A stretch of DNA of 36,021 nucleotides from Elusimicrobia bacterium GWA2_69_24 (GCA_001799695.1 MGTY01000023.1:569-36589); one strand, 5' to 3'; shown: positions 1 to 6,436, numbered from the stretch's first letter. Numbers and translations are program-made. The notes: generated by a model from the sequence alone, not told the origin.

Positions 1-169
1 GGCCCAACCGCGAAGCCGCTGCGAACCATCGGCAGATGGCCCCATCGAAATACTCCGTCAAGAGCGCGAGCACGACTATGGGCACCCTATGGTTCACGGC
101 GGAGAAAGGAAAGAAGAACGCGAGCAGGATGCGGATGCTGGTCAGGATGTTGGGGACGTGGCGCATCAT
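1..169 (-). CDS. CDP-alcohol phosphatidyltransferase, 5' part only
   Basis: This is the N-terminal part of an integral membrane enzyme that moves a phosphatidyl group from a CDP-alcohol to an alcohol, as in phosphatidylglycerophosphate synthase. The frame runs off the window edge at base 1. About 56 residues are visible. They begin MMRHVPNILTSIRILLAFFF, which matches the usual opening of PgsA-like proteins (PNxLTxxRxLL followed by a hydrophobic helix). Then comes FDGAICRWFAAASRLG, which fits the family signature DG-x2-AR-x8-G except that the usual Ala before Arg is Cys. I start at one of two adjacent ATGs (169 or 166); an in-frame ATG at 199 is possible but would give an unusually long lead. 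No Shine-Dalgarno is obvious. The substrate cannot be told from this fragment. It is probably the core-genome neighbour that borders the accessory island. Confidence 0.75.
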   Translation of the reverse strand, partial: MMRHVPNILTSIRILLAFFFPFSAVNHRVPIVVLALLTEYFDGAICRWFAAASRLG

Positions 170-223
170 CGGAAGCAAGTGTACTATGTGCGCCAGCATC
201 GCTGATAGGACATGAGGTGCGAT

Positions 224-451
224 GCCGCTTCGCGGCTATGGGGATTCGACCACACGGCGTTGATGTTGGATCGGTGTTTTGGGTGGGCCGATGGGACTCC
301 CAGGAGTCCCCTACGGCGTTCGAGGTTCTTGGCCTTGGCTCGGTTGGCGAGGAAGCCGAAATGGCGTATGCGCACGAAGGCGGGAGGCGACAGCTTTCGG
401 ATCGCGAGCAGGCGGGGCTAGAAGGGAGTCAGCAGGCTACCGCGAAGCGGC
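224..451. repeat. Inverted pair of mini-hairpin sequences around an IS remnant
   Basis: GCCGCTTCGCGG lies at 224-235 and its exact reverse complement CCGCGAAGCGGC at 440-451. Each copy is itself a tight hairpin (CCGC-GAA-GCGG). The pair encloses the IS91-type transposase remnant at 298-417. Hairpins occur near IS91 ends, so these could be worn element ends, but 12 bp in GC-rich DNA could also be chance. Confidence 0.3.
298..417 (-). pseudogene. IS91-family transposase remnant, C-terminal piece
   Basis: Read on the minus strand from 417, this open stretch carries PPAFVRIRHFGFLANRAKAK followed by NLERRRGLLG. That is very close to the conserved C-terminal block of IS91/ISCR-type rolling-circle transposases (LPxGFVRIRHFGFLANRxRxxxLxxCRxLLG). 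There is a stop just upstream at 418-420, no start codon and no upstream catalytic tyrosine region, so only about 40 recognisable residues survive. An N-terminal piece of the same type lies 3.5 kb away on the same strand (3871-3960). The stretch 170-477 holds nothing else I can recognise. Confidence 0.7.
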
Positions 452-477
452 TTCGTTCGGCACAAACTTATGTGAAT

Positions 478-798
478 CTACCCGATGCAGCATTCGCAAC
501 TATAATACCAGCAAATCCCGAATTCGTCCTGGCTGTCCAGGCATCCGCAATAGGTCGGCGCCTCCCCGGGAGAATATTTGCATGCGGCGCAGCCTGCTTT
601 CGCAGCGGGTCTTTCCTGACCCGGACCGCATTGGGTCTGTTTGTCGCGCGTCGCTTTGACATCCTCTATAACTGATTGCACCGAGGCTTGGAACGATTCG
701 TCAGTCTGATCCGGCGATTCCACGGACCGACTCCAGCCCGAAACGACCAAAGTGGTGAAGAGCGCGACGACAAGGCCAACCCGGAATCCCAGTTTCAT
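478..798 (-). CDS. Small secreted cysteine-rich protein, unknown function
   Basis: This 106-residue protein begins MKLGFRVGLVVALFTTLVVS, a clear signal peptide. A polar stretch follows, then a cysteine-rich tail with nine Cys in the last 50 residues, including CAAC, CGC and a final CECC. Secretion followed by disulfide formation or metal binding is plausible, but I recognise no family. The start is ATG 798. The upstream gene on the same strand stops 16 bp earlier, so the two are probably co-transcribed. Base composition is less GC-rich than in the housekeeping genes of this window, as is that of its partner, which suits an accessory origin. Confidence 0.6.
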   Translation of the reverse strand: MKLGFRVGLVVALFTTLVVSGWSRSVESPDQTDESFQASVQSVIEDVKATRDKQTQCGPGQERPAAKAGCAACKYSPGEAPTYCGCLDSQDEFGICWYYSCECCIG

Positions 799-814
799 GA
801 TATCGCGTGATGTC

Positions 815-1513
815 CTATTCTAGAGATTGGATCCGCAATGAATCTTGGTCAATTCCAATAAGTCTGTCACCATCTGACCAGAAGACATCACTCCGTTTGG
901 AAGAAAGTCGTTTGGAGACCTCGGCCTGACGTCTGGTCACCGTTATCATCACGTTCTGACCTATGGGGTCAACCGCGAATAGGGTTCGGCCTTCCTTCGA
1001 TTTTTTCGTGTACGACTTGCGCTCATAGATGAGCAATTCAATTCCATTCTTGCCGACCCGGAATCCCTTTATCTCTCCGCCGCTGATCGGCAATTCAATC
1101 TGCCCAACCTTTCCACCGGAGGCCTCAAAGAACACCTTTGCGGGTCCCCGTGCGGCGGGGAAATAGGTAGCTCCGAACGATGGTATGTAAAAATTTCCGC
1201 CCTCAACAGCGATGCCGATATATGACCCTGGGAGCGTGCTTGGGAAATTCGTCCCGTCCACCACGCTGTCTCCCTCTAATTTCCAGGAACTGTTCACTAG
1301 AGACTTGATTATCTTAGCCGTGCCGGATGATGCTGCAAAACTGATTTCTGTCGGTCCAAACCCTCCGCTGGATCCTGTTACAACCCCTTGAACTCCCGAA
1401 TTCGTCTGAAAAAAACCAATGGCCTCCGCAAAAGCCGATGGCGTCGGGCAAAGGATGACCCCCCCCAAAAAAGCCCACATTGCCGTCGTCGAGTAGTGCC
1501 ATTTTGCCCTCAT
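815..1513 (-). CDS. Secreted hypothetical protein, 232 residues
   Basis: The protein has an N-terminal signal peptide (hydrophobic residues 11-23, then Pro/Ser and a likely cut after AFAEA). The mature part is rich in Gly, Ser and beta-strand-like segments. The C-terminal half holds short repeats of strand and charged turns (for example LLIYERKSY, TLFAVDPIGQ, RLIGIDQDSL) that suggest a beta-propeller-like or beta-sandwich fold. I do not recognise the family. The start at ATG 1513 is supported by a promoter whose -10 box ends 7 nt before it, predicting a leaderless mRNA. The 106-residue Cys-rich protein gene follows 16 bp downstream. Composition is less GC-rich than in the window's core genes. 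Confidence 0.65.
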   Translation of the reverse strand: MRAKWHYSTTAMWAFLGGVILCPTPSAFAEAIGFFQTNSGVQGVVTGSSGGFGPTEISFAASSGTAKIIKSLVNSSWKLEGDSVVDGTNFPSTLPGSYIGIAVEGGNFYIPSFGATYFPAARGPAKVFFEASGGKVGQIELPISGGEIKGFRVGKNGIELLIYERKSYTKKSKEGRTLFAVDPIGQNVMITVTRRQAEVSKRLSSKRSDVFWSDGDRLIGIDQDSLRIQSLE

Positions 1514-1520
1514 AGTGCAT

Positions 1521-1550
1521 ACTATATCCTCTGAACGGATTTTCCGTCAA
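1521..1550 (-). promoter_or_regulatory. Promoter of the two secreted-protein genes
   Basis: On the minus strand TTGACG (1550-1545) is followed after 18 bp by TATAGT (1526-1521), each five of six to the sigma70 consensus. Only 7 nt separate the -10 box from the ATG at 1513, so transcription should begin at or next to the start codon. Confidence 0.6.
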
Positions 1551-1614
1551 GGGCACATTCACTTGACTTACGCGACTGATACGAGTGATGACGCACTTCG
1601 GTTCCATGGGATTC

Positions 1615-1676
1615 GGACCAGTCACGGTCTGACCGGCCGCGGGCGGCGCCGGAGTTCTACTCGGTCCGGACCGAGC
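1615..1676. repeat. 62-bp direct repeat, copy A, with perfect palindrome
   Basis: This segment matches 3955-4016 base for base except for six differences, with no gaps. It holds the perfect palindrome CTCGGTCCGGACCGAG (1660-1675). It lies about 20 bp beyond the hgcB stop codon on the minus strand, so the palindrome could also act as a transcript-ending or transcript-stabilising hairpin. No T-run follows. Confidence 0.8.
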
Positions 1677-1694
1677 GATGAGCGATGAAGGATC

Positions 1695-1988
1695 TCAGCA
1701 GTAGGGGGAGTCCGAGCCGCCGCCGCAGCCGCACTCGGGCGGGCCGCCGCTCAGCATCCCCCGCAGGATGGCCTCGGCGCAGCCCACCCCGGCGCTGACG
1801 GTGACGGCTTTGGGTTCGCAGTTGCGGGCGCAGGCCCCGCACTCCATGCAGGCGTCGAGTTCGGCGATGCGCGCCTTGCGGTCGGATATCCGGAGCACCG
1901 CATGGGGACAGACCGTGGTGCAGACCCCGCAGCCGGTGCAGGCCTCTTCGTCGACCTTCAGGCTCGCAACGCCAGCAAGATATCTCAC
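1695..1988 (-). CDS. hgcB: HgcB, ferredoxin partner of mercury methylation
   Basis: HgcB is the small 2x[4Fe-4S] ferredoxin that reduces the HgcA corrinoid and may pass Hg(II) to it. The 97 residues hold two clusters of CxxCxxCxxxC type: C17-C20-C23-C27P and C47-C50-C53-C57EP. A lone conserved Cys follows in the context GVGCA (C70), matching the invariant third cysteine site of HgcB. The tail is cysteine-bearing (PECGCGGG at C86 and C88, then a final Cys at 97); family members usually carry a cysteine pair at the very end, so the spacing here is unusual. The start is GTG 1988, sharing GTGA with the hgcA stop, which implies translational coupling. Size and position directly after hgcA leave little doubt. 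Confidence 0.93.
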   Translation of the reverse strand: MRYLAGVASLKVDEEACTGCGVCTTVCPHAVLRISDRKARIAELDACMECGACARNCEPKAVTVSAGVGCAEAILRGMLSGGPPECGCGGGSDSPYC

Positions 1989-2956
1989 TTGAGAGCCGCC
2001 TCCACGATGACCAGCACGACGCCGGCCAGGGCGCACGCGCCCATGGGCCGGGCGAAGAGACGTATCTCCTTGTTGACGCCGTTCTGGGAGGTGAAGGTCG
2101 TGGTCCCCGTGAAGTTGAGGGCCAGGAAGGCTGAGACCGCGGGGAGGCTGAGCAGCGCGGCGGCGGTCATCCGGGGGCTCAAGCCCTGTACCCACGCGAC
2201 GAACAGTGCCCAAAGCAGACCCGCCAACCAGCCCTTCAAGGAAAACGCCCGGAACGGGAGCCAGGGCAAAAGAGCCGGAACCGCCACGGTGCCGGTCAGG
2301 ATGGCGCCAAGCACGGGCCACAGCGCGGAGAACAGGTCGCGGACCGAGCCGCCCCGGTCCAGGATCCAGACCGCGGCCACCGCGACGTACACCGCGAAGT
2401 ATTTCAGGGTCTGCAGGAACTCGAGCGGCGCGAGCATCAACCTCTCCGACAGGGGGAAGCGCACCCGCCGCATCTCCGGGGTCGCCTGCATGCCCGCGTC
2501 GAGGAAGGCCGGGAGGTCCGGGACGCGGACCGGGCCGTAGACGACCCGGAAGCCGGTGCGCTGCGTCACCTCGAACCCGGCGACGCCCGGCGCGCCGAGC
2601 TGGGGCAGGATCAGGGTCCTCCCCCGGACCCGCTCGGCTAGCCCCGAGCTTCCGATGCGGGTGACCAGCTCCTCCGTGCCGAACGACCCCTTGCCCGCCG
2701 CGCACCAGACATTGATGCCGGCGGTGTCCAGCACCAGCAGCCAGGCAGCGCGCCCCGGAAGGGAGCGCCGCACCGCGTCGAAAGAAAGCTTGTAGTTGGC
2801 CGTGACCAGGACCGGAGACTCCGGCCCCGGCGCTCCCAGCCCGTAGAGGCCGGGCTCCACCCGGTAGCGGTCCCGGCCCACTCCCCAGCGGGAGAGTACC
2901 CCGCGCACCGCGTCCCCAGGGACCCGGGGAGGAGCGACCTTGAGCGGCGGATTCAC
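1985..2956 (-). CDS. hgcA: HgcA, corrinoid protein of mercury methylation
   Basis: HgcA transfers a methyl group from its cobalamin to Hg(II), forming methylmercury at the inner membrane. The 323-residue length is normal. The N-terminal corrinoid-binding domain (about 40-165) holds the diagnostic cap-helix motif NVWCAAGKGSFGTEEL at 82-97, with C85 as the expected lower axial cobalt ligand. The C-terminal half has five hydrophobic spans (about 175-320). The conserved LNFTGTTTFTSQNGVNKEIR segment precedes the last one. Translation starts at GTG 2956, overlapping the marR stop by GTGA, and ends overlapping hgcB by GTGA. The three genes are therefore one coupled unit. Methyl donor genes are not nearby; in known methylators the methyl group comes from folate/Wood-Ljungdahl type metabolism. 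Confidence 0.96.
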   Translation of the reverse strand: MNPPLKVAPPRVPGDAVRGVLSRWGVGRDRYRVEPGLYGLGAPGPESPVLVTANYKLSFDAVRRSLPGRAAWLLVLDTAGINVWCAAGKGSFGTEELVTRIGSSGLAERVRGRTLILPQLGAPGVAGFEVTQRTGFRVVYGPVRVPDLPAFLDAGMQATPEMRRVRFPLSERLMLAPLEFLQTLKYFAVYVAVAAVWILDRGGSVRDLFSALWPVLGAILTGTVAVPALLPWLPFRAFSLKGWLAGLLWALFVAWVQGLSPRMTAAALLSLPAVSAFLALNFTGTTTFTSQNGVNKEIRLFARPMGACALAGVVLVIVEAALK

Positions 2957-3441
2957 GCGCGTGACCTCGGGGAAGGCGGGCAGCAGCGGCCGTCGACCCC
3001 GTCGAGGAGGTCCGCCAGGAGACCGGCTCCTTCCAGCAACGCCTGGCGCCGATCCTCGGGCAGCCCCTTCATGATGCCGGCGTAGAAGGCATCGCAGGCG
3101 TCGTGGATGGCTGCGGCTTTACGCTTCCCGGCCGGAGTCGGCCGCAAGAGGACTCGCCGCCGGTTCGCCCGGTCTTCGGATCGCTCGACGAGCCCTTCGG
3201 CGACCAAGGCGTCGACGGTGCGACAGGCCGTGCTGGCATCGAGTTTCAGCGCGGCGGCGAGCGCCTGCAGGCTCGCGAGCCCCATCTCATCAAGTTCGAG
3301 GAGGGCGTGACATCGAGCGGACGAGACTCCGCAGCAGGAAGTCTGCGCCTTCATCTGGCGCTCCACTCCACGCTCGATGCGCCGCAGGGCGCGGCGCAGG
3401 CCGCGGAGCCAAGGGGTCGCAAATGACTCCTTCGTTGTCAT
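2953..3441 (-). CDS. Cysteine-rich MarR-family regulator of hgcAB
   Basis: This 162-residue winged-helix protein has MarR architecture: an N-terminal helix, a helix-turn-helix (LASLQALAAALKLDASTACR then TVDALVAEGLVER), a wing with RRRVLLRPTPAGK, and a C-terminal dimerisation helix. Cys pairs stand out: C36-C37 with C44 in the segment TSCCGVSSARCH, more Cys in later helices, and GRCC near the end. These could sense a soft metal or metalloid or redox state, though this is inference. Its stop overlaps the hgcA start. An ArsR-like regulator precedes hgcA in some Desulfovibrio-type methylators; here the slot is filled by a MarR protein. I prefer ATG 3441 over TTG 3447 because the promoter predicts an mRNA starting there. 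Two TTG-N7-CAA boxes over the promoter suggest autorepression. Confidence 0.88.
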   Translation of the reverse strand: MTTKESFATPWLRGLRRALRRIERGVERQMKAQTSCCGVSSARCHALLELDEMGLASLQALAAALKLDASTACRTVDALVAEGLVERSEDRANRRRVLLRPTPAGKRKAAAIHDACDAFYAGIMKGLPEDRRQALLEGAGLLADLLDGVDGRCCPPSPRSRA

Positions 3442-3478
3442 ATGCAATGATTGTATATACCAACTACATTCCCATCAA
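3435..3478 (-). promoter_or_regulatory. marR-hgcAB promoter with two candidate MarR boxes
   Basis: On the minus strand TTGATG (3478-3473), 17 bp and TACAAT (3455-3450) form a good sigma70-like promoter. The -10 box ends 8 nt before ATG 3441. Two 13-bp sites of the form TTG-N7-CAA lie at 3451-3463 (over the -10 box and spacer) and 3435-3447 (over the mRNA start and start codon). They are 16 bp apart centre to centre. MarR dimers bind such short AT-rich inverted repeats, so this looks like a repressor-controlled switch for mercury methylation. Confidence 0.6.
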
Positions 3479-3645
3479 GGTGCGGAGGATTCCGCTCCCC
3501 TCAATGCCGGAAAGATGTCGGGACGGAGATTGCTTAGACGGCGGGTTCGAACGACAACGCCTCTTATAATATATCCGTGAATTTTCCTCCCAGTTCCATG
3601 GCGACCTCCGCCACGAAAAAGCACGATATTTACATCATAATTCAT
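3475..3645 (-). CDS. Possible 56-residue ORF upstream of marR-hgcAB
   Basis: An ATG at 3645 with a GGAGG seven bases upstream opens a 56-codon frame ending in TGA at 3475-3477. The product is basic and starts MNYDVNIVLFRGGG; it matches nothing I know. Its stop codon lies inside the -35 box of the marR promoter. It could be a leader peptide, a remnant or a chance frame. The GGAGG is part of a perfect palindrome, which weakens the ribosome-binding argument. Confidence 0.3.
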   Translation of the reverse strand: MNYDVNIVLFRGGGRHGTGRKIHGYIIRGVVVRTRRLSNLRPDIFPALRGAESSAP

Positions 3646-3652
3646 GCGGCCG

Positions 3653-3668
3653 CCTCCAGCGCTGGAGG
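3653..3668. repeat. 16-bp perfect palindrome
   Basis: CCTCCAGCGCTGGAGG is a perfect inverted repeat in AT-richer intergenic DNA between the marR promoter and the IS91 remnant. It could be an operator or a worn element end. No second copy was seen in the window. Confidence 0.5.
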
Positions 3669-3870
3669 AATTCTAGAAAAAGCGCTTCTAATATCTATGT
3701 TTATTGTATAAAGGGTCGCCGTTGGTCGACTGGAGCACGACTCAACGACCAACGACAAACGGGTGCCGTTGAGGTGCCAGGTCGAGTTGGCATTGGGCTG
3801 GAGCGCATCCAGGGCCGCGATCCGACAACAGTCCGCCTTGTCCCGGCTTGCGGGTTGCATGCTGCCGCTG

Positions 3871-3960
3871 CGTGAGGGCATAATCTTCGAGACGGTCTTG
3901 GATCAAACGATAGAAGGGGAGTCCCCGGAAATCGCGCGGGCGGTACCAGGCCGGGGACCA
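3871..3960 (-). pseudogene. IS91-family transposase remnant, N-terminal piece
   Basis: On the minus strand from about 3960 the frame reads DWSPAWYRPRDFRGLPFYRL and then IQDRLEDYALT. IS91/ISCR transposases of the Y2 type open with a similar block (YxPRxPxxxxLYxxVxxHLExF). After about 30 residues the similarity stops, and the frame closes near 3737 without the zinc-finger or catalytic blocks. There is no convincing start codon. The fragment abuts repeat copy B. Together with the C-terminal piece at 298-417 on the same strand it looks like one transposase gene whose two ends now lie 3.5 kb apart with hgcAB between them. The rest of 3669-3870 shows nothing recognisable. Confidence 0.55.
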
Positions 3961-4016
3961 GTCGGGGTCTGACCGGCCGCCGGCGATGCCGGAGTTCTGC
4001 TCGGTCCGGACCGAGC
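3955..4016. repeat. 62-bp direct repeat, copy B, with perfect palindrome
   Basis: This is the second copy of the 1615-1676 element in the same orientation, with six differences over 62 bp. The palindrome here is 18 bp, GCTCGGTCCGGACCGAGC (3999-4016). A second small stem, GCCGG/CCGGC, follows on the minus strand. It lies about 32 bp past the argH stop, so it may also end the arginine operon transcript. Confidence 0.8.
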
Positions 4017-4047
4017 AGCGCCCGAGCCATGCTCCGGATAGAAGGGC

Positions 4048-5403
4048 TTATGGCGTCAGGAGCCGGTCCCAGATCTTATGCAGGCGGGCGGACTCGCGCC
4101 GGCTCCAGGCCGCTTCCTGACCGGCCTCCCGCTTCAGCGCCGAAAACCCCGGATCGCCCGGAGCGCCGGGGTAATCCGGCAGTTCCACCTTGCCGGCGGG
4201 CCGGGCGGCGGTCCCCGCGCTGCGGGCCGCTTCGGCCACGCGGCGATAGGCCTCGCGGAAGGGCACGCCCCCGCGCACCAGCGCGAGGGCCTTGTGCGTG
4301 GCGAGCATGTCCTCGGTGACCGCGGCGCGACAGCGCGCGGCATCCACTTGGATCGGACCGGGCAGACGGGCGAGCATCGCCAGCATCTCGTCGGCGGTCT
4401 CCACCGCGGCCAGGAGCGGGCCCTTGGTGAGCTGGTAATCGCGGTGATAGCCCGAGCTGAGCGCGCCGATGGCGAGCACCTGCTGCAGCCAGCCGGGGAA
4501 CAGGGCCGCCCGGGCGCGGGTGAGCTCCACTACGTCGGGGTTGCGCTTCTGGGGCATGATGCTGCTCCCCGTGGTGAAGGCCTCGGGCAGCTTCAGGAAG
4601 CCGAACTCGGCCGTGGCGTAGAGGCGCAGGTCGTCGGCCAAGACGCCGGCGTCGCGGGCCAGCACCGCCAGGGCCGATAGGACCACGGCTTCCACGCGCG
4701 GCCGGCTGGTCTGAACGCGCAGGGTGTTGCGCTGGACGCGGGAGAAACCCAGCAGGCGCGCGACGTAGGCGCGCGGCAGGGGCAGCGGCACGCCGTAGCC
4801 TGCGCCGCTGCCCAGGGGGCCTGCGTCGACCTCCGCGTACGCCGCGCGCAGGAAGCGGGCGTTCTCGAGGAAGGCCTCGGCGTGCGAGGCCGCCCAGTGC
4901 CCCATCGTGGTGGGCATGGCCCGCTGCAGGTGCGTGTAGCCCGGCATGAGCACGCGGGCGTGGCGCGCGCCGAAGCTCCGCCAGGCCTCGGCGGCCGCGC
5001 AGGTCCGCGCGTGCAGGGCCAGCAGGCGGTCCTTGAGGTAGAGCCGCAGGTCCGTCTGCACCTGGTCGTTGCGGCTGCGGCCGGTGTGGATGCGCCGGCC
5101 GGCGTCGCCCACCGCGCGGGTCAGATACTGCTCCACGGCCGTGTGGATGTCCTCCTGGGCCCGGGTGATGAAGAAGGCCTGGGGCCGCCTTAGGAGCCGC
5201 GCCAGAGCCTTGCGCAGTGACGTGAAGTCGCGTTTGGACAGGATGCCGATGCGCGCGAGCCCGGCCGCGTGCGCCAGGCTGCCGTAGACCTCATAGGGCA
5301 GGAGTCCTCGGTCGAGGGTCGGGTCCTGCCCGACGGTATAGCGCTCGACGACGGAGTCGAGCCGGGAGGCGGTCTCCCAGAGCTTCCTATTTCGCGAGCG
5401 CAT
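4048..5403 (-). CDS. argH: Argininosuccinate lyase
   Basis: ArgH splits argininosuccinate into arginine and fumarate, the last step of the pathway. The 451 residues match the fumarase/aspartase superfamily: an N-terminal KLWETASRLDSVVERYTVGQ block, HTGRSRNDQVQTDLRLYLKD, TMGHWAASHAEAFLENARFL, and the flexible signature loop GSSIMPQKRNPDVVELTRAR with the catalytic serine. I start at ATG 5403, which overlaps argE' by 17 bp; an ATG at 5427 would only lengthen the overlap. It is the last gene of the arginine operon, followed by the palindromic repeat B, a possible terminator. Substrate and product are not acylated, so this step is the same in acetyl- and succinyl-type pathways. Confidence 0.95.
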   Translation of the reverse strand: MRSRNRKLWETASRLDSVVERYTVGQDPTLDRGLLPYEVYGSLAHAAGLARIGILSKRDFTSLRKALARLLRRPQAFFITRAQEDIHTAVEQYLTRAVGDAGRRIHTGRSRNDQVQTDLRLYLKDRLLALHARTCAAAEAWRSFGARHARVLMPGYTHLQRAMPTTMGHWAASHAEAFLENARFLRAAYAEVDAGPLGSGAGYGVPLPLPRAYVARLLGFSRVQRNTLRVQTSRPRVEAVVLSALAVLARDAGVLADDLRLYATAEFGFLKLPEAFTTGSSIMPQKRNPDVVELTRARAALFPGWLQQVLAIGALSSGYHRDYQLTKGPLLAAVETADEMLAMLARLPGPIQVDAARCRAAVTEDMLATHKALALVRGGVPFREAYRRVAEAARSAGTAARPAGKVELPDYPGAPGDPGFSALKREAGQEAAWSRRESARLHKIWDRLLTP

Positions 5404-6436
5404 GGTAGCCGCGGATGAGACGCTCATAGAAGAGCACTCCTTCCTCGAGCTCGGCGGTCTCGAGGTATTCGTCGGGGGTATGGGAGCGGCGAGAATCGCC
5501 CGGCCCCACCTTCACGGTCGGCACGTCCTTGAGGAATACCCAGTCCGACACGGTCGGCGACCCGAAGGGAGCGGTCCCGGGCCGCGCGGCCAGAGCGGCG
5601 CGCACGACCGGGTGGCCGGGGTCCGTGGCCACCGATTCCAGGCGCCGGGAACGGATCTCGACCTCTCCGCCCACGGCCTTCTGCACGAGGGCCACGATCT
5701 CCTCGGGCCGGTAGTCGGGGGTGGTGCGGATATCGATGGTCAGCTCGCAGCGGTCGGGGATGACGTTGTGCCGCGTGCCGCCCTTGACCAGCGTCACCTG
5801 CAGGCTCGGCCGCCCCAGAAGGGGATGCTCGCGCTCGAAAGGGAGCGCCGAGAGGGCCACGATGTCGCGCGCCGCGGCGTGCACGGCGTTGACTCCGCCG
5901 CCCCAGGCCGCATGGGCCGAGCGCCCGCGCACCGTGACGGTGAGGAGCAGCAGCCCCTTCTGGGCCACGGCCGGGGCCAGACCGGTCGGCTCGCCCACGA
6001 CCGCCGCGTCGGGACGCGGCAGGAGCGGCAGGAGCGCCCCCAGCCCCTGGCCTGAGATCTCCTCCTCGCAGGTGGCGGCCAGGCACACCCGGCCGGCCGG
6101 AGGGTCTTGCGCGTAGGCCCGGGCCGCGCCCAATATCATGGCCGTGAGACAGCCCTTGGCGTCGTTGGCGCCCCGCCCGTAGATCCGCCCCCCTTCCCGG
6201 ACTCCCAGGGGCGGTTTGCTCCACCCCTCGCCGGCGGGGACGGTGTCGGTGTGCGAGTTGAGCAGGAGCACGGGGCCCCCGGTCCCCAGCAGGGCGTATA
6301 GATTGCGTCCCTCGCGTCGGGGCTCCCAGCCGAGGCCGCGGAGGACTTCCTCCAGCGCTTGGACGACGCCGTCCTCCTTCCCGCTCTCGGAGGAGATGGC
6401 GACGAGCCGCTGCAGGAGGTCGGCGGCCTCGCTCAC
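5387..6436 (-). CDS. argE: M20 deacylase (acyl-ornithine/acyl-citrulline deacylase)
   Basis: This 349-residue M20-family zinc amidohydrolase should remove the acyl group late in arginine synthesis. Visible metal and catalytic motifs are LLLNSHTDTVPAGEGW, GRGANDAKGCLTA, ATCEEEISGQG, VVGEPTGLAP and the C-terminal SHTPDEYLE. Because the operon's carbamoyltransferase acts on acyl-ornithine, the likely substrate is N-succinyl- (or N-acetyl-) citrulline rather than acetylornithine. It starts with GTG 6436, overlapping the argB stop by GTGA, and its end overlaps argH. A DapE-type desuccinylase activity is the main alternative: DapE acts on succinylated substrates, but the operon context favours arginine. 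Cytoplasmic. Confidence 0.85.
   Translation of the reverse strand: MSEAADLLQRLVAISSESGKEDGVVQALEEVLRGLGWEPRREGRNLYALLGTGGPVLLLNSHTDTVPAGEGWSKPPLGVREGGRIYGRGANDAKGCLTAMILGAARAYAQDPPAGRVCLAATCEEEISGQGLGALLPLLPRPDAAVVGEPTGLAPAVAQKGLLLLTVTVRGRSAHAAWGGGVNAVHAAARDIVALSALPFEREHPLLGRPSLQVTLVKGGTRHNVIPDRCELTIDIRTTPDYRPEEIVALVQKAVGGEVEIRSRRLESVATDPGHPVVRAALAARPGTAPFGSPTVSDWVFLKDVPTVKVGPGDSRRSHTPDEYLETAELEEGVLFYERLIRGYHALAK

Noticed and set aside
217..675. Plus-strand open frames of 69-152 codons
   Set aside because: They run antisense to the IS91 remnant and the Cys-rich protein gene, have no protein-like features and no start signals.
1314..1625. Minus-strand 103-codon frame
   Set aside because: It overlaps the signal-peptide start and the promoter of the 232-residue protein in another frame, with no recognisable motif.
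3520..3570. GGGTTCGAAC-like sequence resembling a tRNA T-loop
   Set aside because: The flanking bases cannot form the T-stem, and no acceptor or anticodon arm could be folded around it.
3701..4030. Minus-strand 109-codon frame over repeat B
   Set aside because: It is the alternate frame of the IS91 remnant; the transposase-like residues are in another frame.
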